DNA of 6,036 nucleotides from Spirochaetaceae bacterium (GTDB taxonomy: Bacteria > Spirochaetota > Spirochaetia > DSM-27196 > Salinispiraceae), in NCBI GenBank assembly GCA_007129335.1, contig SKVS01000381.1:1-6036 (forward strand), read 5' to 3'. The position numbers and the translations under genes were made by a program. Below, in pieces: positions 1 to 4,895 of this stretch (position 1 is the first letter of the stretch; each line of letters opens with the position of its first letter). A model generated the notes under the pieces. The model worked only from the letters and a program-made list of their open reading frames with translations, did not search any database and was not told where the DNA came from.

Positions 1-1
1 A

Positions 2-1996
2 GCTCATTCCTGCGGATGCTCGTCCTGCTCGACTGATTTGCTGGAAACCAAGAATAAAGACCTCCCGGGAAACTGGAGTTCGAGCCAGTTTTCTCATGTA
101 CTCAGGCCTTGGCTACCCTACGGACTTGCCTTGCTGCTGGCCCTTGGAGCTGAAGTACTCTACCACCTGAATGGTTCGAACCGGGGACCTGGTTTTATGG
201 GGTGGATAGATTTCTCTGCTCTTCTAGCTCTCGGGGCTATTGGAATAACAGGTTTTCGTACTTTTAAACAAGGGTGGCTCTCGGCCATTCGCCTCAAACT
301 CACCATGAACGCTCTTATGAGTATTGCCGTAACCGGCGCCTTTCTCCTGCAGTACTGGCCAGAAGCCGCTATGGTTATGGTATTGTTTTCCCTGTCAGAA
401 AAAATCGAATCCCTTTCTGTTACCAGGGCAGGAAATGCAATCAGAAAACTTCTAGACCTCAGCCCGGAACAGGCGCAGGTCCTCCAACCCGACGGGAGCT
501 GGTACGAAACCCGTATTCAATTAGTACAGTCAGGTTCCATAATCCGCATCCTCCCGGGTGAACGGATTCCTCTTGATGGCTTTGTTCAGGAAGGCTCTTC
601 CTGGGTTGACCAATCCCCCTTGACCGGAGAAAGCATTCCCCTGGCAAAGCAAATCGGCGACCCTGTTTTTGCTGGCACAATAAATCAGGACGGGGTTCTG
701 GTTGTACAGACAAGCACCAGTGCAGACCAAACAGAACTGGCAAACATCATACGAATTATGAGACAGGCTCAGGAAAATAAAGCCCCAACCCAACGGTTTG
801 TGGATATTTTTGCTTCCTACTATACCCCTCTGGTTGTCGGGGCAGGGGTAATTACAGCCATTGGCCCTCCCCTTCTTCTGGGTGCAGACTGGAGCCTTTG
901 GATTTATCGGGCCCTTGTCATGCTTATTATTTCCTGTCCCTGCGCTTTGGTTATTTCGACCCCCGTTACGGTTGTCAGCGGTCTTACTGCAGCAGCGAGG
1001 GCAGGAATTCTCATAAAGGGGGGCGTTCATCTGGAAAATGCCGGGCGAATTTCCCACCTTGCCCTGGATAAAACCGGAACACTTACAGCAGGCAGACCAT
1101 CGGTAACGGAATTTCATTCCTTTACCGAGAATACCCAGGAACTTTTTCATGGGTTATCCGTTCTGGGCCAACAGTCGACCCATCCCCTCTCCCGTGCTGT
1201 TGCCCACTACGCAAGCTCAAAGTTGGAAACCGAAGCCTCTGATCTTAAAATCCCAGCAAAAACTGAAGAAGAACCATTCATTCATACCATTCCAGGCAGG
1301 GGCATTTCCGGATCTCTTGGGCAGTCCCGGTGGCTCATAGGAAGCCGGCTCTTCCTGGAGGAACAGGGAATAATCCATACCATAACCAGGGAATATTCCA
1401 ACTCTCTGGTCTATGTTGCAAAGGATAACCAACTGGCGGCATTATTCGAAGTCTCCGATGTAATAAAACCTTCAAGCTCTGGGGCCATTGAAGACCTAAA
1501 AAGCCTGGGCATTGAACCGGTACTTCTATCGGGGGACATACAAAATACCGCAGATCAGATCGCCCGAACCGCTGGAATAGCCCTGGCCTACGGAGAACTT
1601 TTGCCCGCAGACAAGGTTCAATGTATTTCTGACATGCAGAGCAGAGGCTTTCGGGTGGGCATGGTTGGGGATGGAATAAATGATGGGCCATCCCTGATTC
1701 AGTCGGATCTGGGCATTGCCATGGGTGCCCTGGGAACCGGTGTGGCGGTGGAATCCGCATCGGTGGTACTTATGGACGATGACCCGGGCAAAATTCCTTT
1801 TCTCATTCGTCTGTCCCGGCATACTCGGCAGGTACTGTACAGAAATATTACCCTTGCCCTGGGCATGAAGGCTGCCTTTGTAGCAATTACCTTGCTGGGG
1901 TACGGATCTATGTGGTTAGCTGTCATTGCCGATATGGGGGTCAGCCTGCTCGTGGTGTTTTTGGGAATGAGGTTGCTGAAATTTGGGAACAAATAG
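2..1996 (+). CDS. zntA: P1B-2-type heavy-metal (Zn/Cd/Pb) translocating ATPase, 5' end outside the window
   Basis: Inner-membrane ATPase that exports divalent soft-metal ions (Zn2+, Cd2+, Pb2+) using ATP. Residues are numbered from the TTG at 38. Visible motifs are actuator TGES (196-199), membrane CPC (300-302) followed by ALVISTP, phosphorylation DKTGTLT (Asp344), nucleotide-binding His-Pro (382-383) and hinge GDGIND (544-549). Membrane segments lie near 25-44, 53-73, 88-106, 108-122, 258-312 and 600-648. Lys611 and Asp632 in the last two helices match the conserved Lys/Asp pair of ZntA-type pumps and argue against a copper pump. The frame is open upstream of 38 and reads AHSCGCSSCSTD, a Cys-rich metal-binding tail, so the TTG is probably internal and the real start lies before the window. 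Any N-terminal HMA domain would be there too. The hinge continues GPSL where APAL is usual. Family is certain, Zn-class specificity likely, exact metal unknown. Confidence 0.95.
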   Translation, partial: AHSCGCSSCSTDLLETKNKDLPGNWSSSQFSHVLRPWLPYGLALLLALGAEVLYHLNGSNRGPGFMGWIDFSALLALGAIGITGFRTFKQGWLSAIRLKLTMNALMSIAVTGAFLLQYWPEAAMVMVLFSLSEKIESLSVTRAGNAIRKLLDLSPEQAQVLQPDGSWYETRIQLVQSGSIIRILPGERIPLDGFVQEGSSWVDQSPLTGESIPLAKQIGDPVFAGTINQDGVLVVQTSTSADQTELANIIRIMRQAQENKAPTQRFVDIFASYYTPLVVGAGVITAIGPPLLLGADWSLWIYRALVMLIISCPCALVISTPVTVVSGLTAAARAGILIKGGVHLENAGRISHLALDKTGTLTAGRPSVTEFHSFTENTQELFHGLSVLGQQSTHPLSRAVAHYASSKLETEASDLKIPAKTEEEPFIHTIPGRGISGSLGQSRWLIGSRLFLEEQGIIHTITREYSNSLVYVAKDNQLAALFEVSDVIKPSSSGAIEDLKSLGIEPVLLSGDIQNTADQIARTAGIALAYGELLPADKVQCISDMQSRGFRVGMVGDGINDGPSLIQSDLGIAMGALGTGVAVESASVVLMDDDPGKIPFLIRLSRHTRQVLYRNITLALGMKAAFVAITLLGYGSMWLAVIADMGVSLLVVFLGMRLLKFGNK

Positions 1997-2002
1997 TAAC
2001 AC

Positions 2003-2027
2003 ATAGAGGACTCTGTCGGTATTTTTT
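2003..2027 (+). terminator. possible weak intrinsic terminator after the metal ATPase gene
   Basis: A short stem (ATAGA 2003-2007 with TCTGT 2012-2016, one G-U pair, loop GGAC) lies 7 bases after the ATPase stop and is followed five bases later by a run of six T (2022-2027). The stem is short and the T-run is not directly adjacent, so termination here is only a possibility. Confidence 0.25.
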
Positions 2028-2057
2028 CCACATATCTGATAAATCTCTTATAAAACC

Positions 2058-2087
2058 TTGACACAGCCTCAACTTCTCTAAGATATT
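2058..2087 (+). promoter_or_regulatory. probable sigma-70-type promoter of the mrp/mbh-like operon
   Basis: TTGACA at 2058-2063 is a perfect consensus -35 box. GATATT at 2082-2087 matches four of six -10 positions with an 18-base spacer. Taking TAAGAT at 2079-2084 instead gives a 15-base spacer. Transcription would begin near 2093-2096, leaving a leader of about 35 bases before the mrpE start. It lies in the only sizeable gap in the window, directly before the first gene of the operon, which supports the call. There is no experimental evidence. Confidence 0.6.
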
Positions 2088-2102
2088 TAACTAAATAACT
2101 AA
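2088..2102 (+). repeat. tandem heptamer TAACTAA x2 at the predicted transcription start
   Basis: TAACTAA occurs at 2088-2094 and again at 2096-2102, one base apart (8-base period), directly after the predicted -10 box and across the predicted transcription start. The placement would suit an operator, but the sequence is AT-rich and the repeat may be chance. Confidence 0.4.
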
Positions 2103-2111
2103 GAATATTCT
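2102..2111. promoter_or_regulatory. 10-bp perfect palindrome AGAATATTCT in the operon leader
   Basis: AGAATATTCT is a perfect inverted repeat between the predicted transcription start and the mrpE ribosome binding site (GGAG at 2119-2122). It could be half of an operator or a chance AT-rich palindrome. No known regulator site is recognised. Confidence 0.3.
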
Positions 2112-2129
2112 GAGCATTGGAGCCTCAAT

Positions 2130-2642
2130 GTGAAAACAAAAACGCCGGTGAATTATATGGGCGAAATCCTTACCGTAGTGGTTCTAACCCTGGTATGGAT
2201 AGTATACAGCGAAAAGGCTGATTTCTGGACCGTGGTTACCGGCATTGGGTTTTCTATCCTTGGCCTGCTGTTGACCAACATATTCGTCCTGAAACAGGAC
2301 TATCGGGACAACTACCATGTAAGTCTTTTTGCTATGTTGAAATACATTCCTTTTCTGTTTATTCAGATATACCTTTCAGGTTTCGATGCTATCTACCGGG
2401 TATTTACCCGCAGGGTCAATGTTGGGGTTGTAGATATTAAAACCGACCTTCCCGATGATTATTTGCGCTCCCTCTTAGCAACGGCCATTACCCTGACCCC
2501 CGGCACAGTAACCCTGAACCAGGAAGACAAGGATATGACCATTATTTGGCTGAACTGTGAGACCAGCGATCCGGTGGAAGCCGGAGAAACCATTAAGGGC
2601 AGCTTTGAACGCATACTCATGCCCGGAAAGGGTTCTCCATGA
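2130..2642 (+). CDS. mnhE: MrpE/MnhE (MbhA-like) cation antiporter subunit
   Basis: Small membrane subunit of Mrp-type Na+/H+ antiporters and of the MBH/MBS ion-pumping module. The 170-residue product has hydrophobic segments at about 11-26, 32-54 and 66-90 and a cytosolic-type C-terminal domain. The family signature is seen at 114-130 (SLLATAITLTPGTVTLN), followed by DMTIIWL and a terminal FERIL. The length is close to the usual 160 or so. The start is GTG at 2130, supported by GGAG at 2119-2122 seven bases upstream; the overlapping ATG at 2128 runs straight into a stop. It is first in the operon, behind the predicted promoter, and its stop overlaps the mnhF start as ATGA. MrpE is needed for full activity of several Mrp complexes, though its exact role is less clear than that of MrpA or MrpD. 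Confidence 0.93.
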   Translation: MKTKTPVNYMGEILTVVVLTLVWIVYSEKADFWTVVTGIGFSILGLLLTNIFVLKQDYRDNYHVSLFAMLKYIPFLFIQIYLSGFDAIYRVFTRRVNVGVVDIKTDLPDDYLRSLLATAITLTPGTVTLNQEDKDMTIIWLNCETSDPVEAGETIKGSFERILMPGKGSP

Positions 2643-2899
2643 ATTACTATACCTACATCATCATCGGGCTTACTGCTGCAATTGTAGGCTCTCTTTTCCG
2701 GGTAATTGCCGGTCCGACTATCTGGGACAGACTCCTGGGGCTGAATGTGGTGTCATCGAAAATTGTAATGGCAGTAGTTATATTCGCTCTCATGCTCGAT
2801 GCGGGATATTTGCTGGATATAGCCATTATTTATGCCATGCTTGGATATCTTGGCGGTGTTCTAACCGCCAGATTCATTGAACGCCGGGGAAACCTCTAG
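2639..2899 (+). CDS. mnhF: MrpF/MnhF (MbhB-like) antiporter subunit
   Basis: Three-helix membrane protein of 86 residues, the usual MrpF size. Helices lie at about 4-23, 34-53 and 59-78. The family signature is the polar loop RVIAGPTIWDRLLGLN (21-36), and Asp60 begins the third helix in LLDIAIIYAMLGYLGG. In MrpF homologues this region contributes acidic and polar residues to the ion pathway, and Asp60 fits that position. Translation is probably coupled to mnhE through the ATGA overlap at 2639-2642, with GGAAAGGG at 2625-2632 as ribosome binding site. It sits between mrpE and mrpG as in essentially all Mrp and MBH operons. Confidence 0.93.
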   Translation: MNYYTYIIIGLTAAIVGSLFRVIAGPTIWDRLLGLNVVSSKIVMAVVIFALMLDAGYLLDIAIIYAMLGYLGGVLTARFIERRGNL

Positions 2900-2910
2900 G
2901 AGTCACGACC

Positions 2911-3285
2911 ATGAATGTACTCATTGGACAAATACTCATTGGCATTGGAATGGTATTTGTGACAATTGGCACCTTTAGCCTCATAAAACTCGGGGATTTT
3001 TATACACGGATTCTCATTACCTCCAAAGTTGACTCTATGGGATTAATTACCATCATCTTCGGAGCCATGCTTATTTCCGGATGGTCTTTCTTTACCGCAA
3101 AACTGGCTTTCATACTGCTCTTTGAAATGATTACCGCCCCGGTCGGCACTCATGCGGTTGCCCGGTCAGCATTCAAAAGCGGGTACCAGGTTATTAACTA
3201 TACCAATCCCTTTGTACAGCGGAAGAATGAAAACCTGGATTCCCTGGGATATGTGCGGAACCCTGAAAAGGGAGAAAGACCGTGA
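2911..3285 (+). CDS. mnhG: MrpG/MnhG (MbhC-like) antiporter subunit
   Basis: Three-helix membrane subunit (about 5-25, 42-60, 63-80) of the Mrp/MBH ion-translocating module. Family marks are KLGDFYTRILITSKVDSMG (26-44), matching the usual pattern of Asp-Phe-Tyr-x-Arg then Lys, and TAPVGTHAVARSA (75-87) at the end of helix 3. Many MrpG proteins have RLHAA after the tyrosine; here it is RILIT, so the His is replaced. The 124-residue length includes a polar tail of about 35 residues (90-124) after the last conserved block. The ATG at 2911 is preceded by AGGAG (2898-2902), which overlaps the mnhF stop; the gap to mnhF is 11 bases. Its own stop overlaps the next gene's GTG start. Confidence 0.92.
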   Translation: MNVLIGQILIGIGMVFVTIGTFSLIKLGDFYTRILITSKVDSMGLITIIFGAMLISGWSFFTAKLAFILLFEMITAPVGTHAVARSAFKSGYQVINYTNPFVQRKNENLDSLGYVRNPEKGERP

Positions 3286-3842
3286 ATACCCTTATAGCCG
3301 AAGCTGTTCTGCTTCTGGTCATGGCTTTTATGGCTATTCTGACCATACGGACCCAAATCCTGCGAATGGCAATTATTTATATGGGAGTCTTCTCCCTTGC
3401 GGCATCCCTGGTTTATGTCCTCTACCGGGCACCGGATGTGGCCATAGCCGAAGCCATAATTGGGAGCGGACTGGTGGCCCTGCTTTACTTGAGTGCCCTG
3501 AAACGGTACCGGGTCTACACCATAGGAGTTGTGGGTGAGCATAAGGGAAACATAACCGATAAAGAAATCCTGAAAGTGGAGCGAAATGGGGTAATCCACG
3601 ACATTCGGGACTTCTGCATCGAAAGGGAGCGGGAACCCCAGACCGTCTATACCCGGGAAACGGTAAAACAAGCGGTAAGCAATAACCATTATGACATAGT
3701 AATAGAGGAGCATCCCGAAGGCATCCGTTTATACGGCCATTACGATAACTACCTGGTGGATGAATTGGAAATTCTCTTTTCCATGAGGAACAGGGATCGG
3801 GAACTGAAGGTTATCCGTTACCGGAGTGAAGAGGAATTATGA
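3282..3842 (+). CDS. mbhD: DUF4040/MbhD-type subunit (MrpA C-terminal-like) with a long unrecognised C-terminal extension
   Basis: Residues 1-72 form three membrane helices (about 4-21, 29-47, 53-72) with the family core APDVAIAEAIIGSGL (50-64), as in archaeal MbhD and the matching part near the C-terminus of bacterial MrpA. Glu57 is the conserved acidic residue of the third helix. From about 76 to 186 the protein continues with a charged segment without membrane helices. It contains VERNGVIHDIRDF (99-111), HYDIVIEEHPEGIRLYG (136-152) and a highly charged end (RNRDRELKVIRYRSEEEL). I do not recognise this domain. Positive charges flanking helices 1 and 3 (TIRTQILR, KRYR) suggest it faces the cytoplasm. 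The start is GTG at 3282, overlapping the mnhG stop as GTGA, with GGAG at 3271-3274. Its stop overlaps the next ATG. The subunit assignment is firm; the extension's role is unknown. Confidence 0.85.
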   Translation: MNTLIAEAVLLLVMAFMAILTIRTQILRMAIIYMGVFSLAASLVYVLYRAPDVAIAEAIIGSGLVALLYLSALKRYRVYTIGVVGEHKGNITDKEILKVERNGVIHDIRDFCIEREREPQTVYTRETVKQAVSNNHYDIVIEEHPEGIRLYGHYDNYLVDELEILFSMRNRDRELKVIRYRSEEEL

Positions 3843-4141
3843 AAACAGTACTCATTGGACTGCTCTGTCTGGGCATGTTTGCCGGGGTGGTTTTTCTTAC
3901 TATTAACCATTCGGAAACCACCGAACCAACCCTGTACAATTACTTCACCAATAGTCAAAACGACAACACAGGAGCTGAAAACATTGTTGCAGCAATCCTG
4001 TTAAATTACCGCATGTACGACACGGTGTTCGAAGCAATGATTCTGTTAACCTCGGTTATGGGAATGCTTCATTTCCTCTACGCCGGGCATCGGGCGCCCG
4101 CAAAAAAGAAAGAGCCCCAGGAAGGTGAGTCCTATGAATGA
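3839..4141 (+). CDS. mbhE: MbhE-type subunit (second fragment of the MrpA C-terminal region)
   Basis: A 100-residue protein with one N-terminal helix (about 3-22), a polar loop (23-46) and a second helix (about 62-82), ending in a lysine-rich tail. The block NIVAAILLNYRMYDTVFEAM (48-67) resembles the end of bacterial MrpA (typically NVVNVILVDFRGFDTxGE) and archaeal MbhE. Glu65 falls on the conserved glutamate. In classic Mrp operons this segment is part of one long MrpA; here it is separate. The ATG at 3839 overlaps the previous stop (ATGA) and has GAGGA at 3831-3835 close upstream. The gene overlaps the start of mnhB by 8 bases. The N-terminal helix could be mistaken for a signal peptide, but in this family it is a membrane anchor. 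Confidence 0.85.
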   Translation: MKTVLIGLLCLGMFAGVVFLTINHSETTEPTLYNYFTNSQNDNTGAENIVAAILLNYRMYDTVFEAMILLTSVMGMLHFLYAGHRAPAKKKEPQEGESYE

Positions 4142-4520
4142 AACCTCCGTAATTATTTCCAAAATGACCGGCTTACTGTACCCCTTTATTGTATTATTCG
4201 GGCTTTATATTATTGTGAATGGTCATAATTACCCAGGCGGAGGATTCCAGGGAGGATCGGTCATTGCGGCACTCTTTATTGCCCGGTACCTGGTACTTCC
4301 TGTGGAGGATTTCAGCATGGATTTTCTCCACTATGTGGAGAAAGCATTCCTGGTCATGCTCTTGCTGGTGCCTATTTTCTTCATTTTTCCCGGGGTTCAT
4401 TTTCTCTACCCCCAGTTCAACACTGCCTACCTCATTCTCATGAACTTCCTCATTGGGTTCAAGGTAAGTCTGGGATTGACCATTATTGTTTTTCGTTTTG
4501 GCTTCTTCCGGGAAGAATAA
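4134..4520 (+). CDS. mnhB: MrpB/MnhB (MbhF-like) antiporter subunit
   Basis: Four-helix membrane subunit of Mrp/MBH complexes. The diagnostic motif GHNYPGGGFQGG is at residues 30-41, between helices 1 (about 12-29) and 2 (40-56). Two further helices follow at about 70-87 and 98-121. The 128-residue length is slightly short of the usual 140 or so. Start choice: a GTG at 4125 is in frame and would add three residues, but AGGAAG lies directly against it, whereas the ATG at 4134 has AAGGTG (4122-4127) six bases upstream; the ATG is preferred. It overlaps the MbhE-type gene by 8 bases, so translation is probably coupled. Mrp operons usually have mrpB next to mrpC, as here. Confidence 0.93.
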   Translation: MNETSVIISKMTGLLYPFIVLFGLYIIVNGHNYPGGGFQGGSVIAALFIARYLVLPVEDFSMDFLHYVEKAFLVMLLLVPIFFIFPGVHFLYPQFNTAYLILMNFLIGFKVSLGLTIIVFRFGFFREE

Positions 4521-4541
4521 GGCTGTAAGGAGAGTATACTT

Positions 4542-4886
4542 ATGGAATGGTTTAACAGCAGCTACCTGAGCCTGGGGCTCTTTTTCATTGGCCTGTTCGG
4601 GGTTCTGACCCAGAGGAATGTCATAAAAACAATTATCTCAATAAATATCATGGACGGAGCAGCCATTCTTTTCCTCATTACGACCAATTTACAACCTGAA
4701 AGCGTTCCTCCCCTGACCGGCAGCGACCCGGCCATGATGGCAGATCCGGTGCCCCAAGCGCTTATGATTACCGCAATAGTTATTGGTGTTTCGGTTACCG
4801 CAATGTGCCTTGCCTTGTTCATCCGCATGGCCCACAGATACGGTTCCTCGGACTGGGAAAAAATAGTCCACCGCATGGAAGACTAG
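4542..4886 (+). CDS. mnhC: MrpC/MnhC (MbhG-like, NuoK-related) antiporter subunit
   Basis: Three-helix membrane protein of 114 residues (helices about 7-24, 28-48, 74-97), homologous to NuoK of complex I. Family marks are QRNVIKTIISINI (24-36) and DPVPQALMITAIVIGVSVTA (68-87), close to the near-universal DPLPQALVLTAIVI block of MrpC. The second helix reads GAAILFLI where many MrpC proteins have an Asn-Leu pair. The loop 50-67 is slightly extended, as is common. The ATG at 4542 has a strong AAGGAGAG site at 4527-4534. It follows mnhB after 21 bases and precedes mnhD after 9 bases. MrpC lies next to MrpD in known Mrp and MBH structures, which agrees with the gene order. Confidence 0.94.
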   Translation: MEWFNSSYLSLGLFFIGLFGVLTQRNVIKTIISINIMDGAAILFLITTNLQPESVPPLTGSDPAMMADPVPQALMITAIVIGVSVTAMCLALFIRMAHRYGSSDWEKIVHRMED

Positions 4887-4895
4887 GAAAGGTCC

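Noticed and set aside
530..1150. 206-residue open frame on the minus strand inside the ATPase gene
   Set aside because: It lies fully opposite a well-supported ATPase frame that carries all the family motifs, has an unnatural Cys/Asn-rich composition and shows no domain; a shadow frame.
2..1996. Copper-exporting (P1B-1) identity for the metal ATPase
   Set aside because: The last two helices carry the Lys611/Asp632 pair and CPC is followed by ALVISTP, as in Zn/Cd/Pb pumps; the Asn/Tyr/Met/Ser signature of copper pumps is not seen.
2128..2133. ATG at 2128 as the mrpE start
   Set aside because: The next codon in that frame is TGA; the GTG at 2130 is the only start that fits the ribosome binding site and the MrpE frame.
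3198..3713. 171-residue open frame on the minus strand opposite mnhG and the DUF4040 gene
   Set aside because: The plus-strand genes here have family motifs, start/stop overlaps and ribosome binding sites. The minus-strand product resembles nothing and is a shadow. I also considered whether it weakens the DUF4040 extension, but the extension is in the same uninterrupted frame as the DUF4040 core.
2917..3860. Identical 13-mer GTACTCATTGGAC at 2917-2929 and 3848-3860, near the starts of mnhG and the MbhE-type gene
   Set aside because: Both copies encode the hydrophobic VLIG start of a first membrane helix and nothing extends the match; most likely coincidence of codon use.
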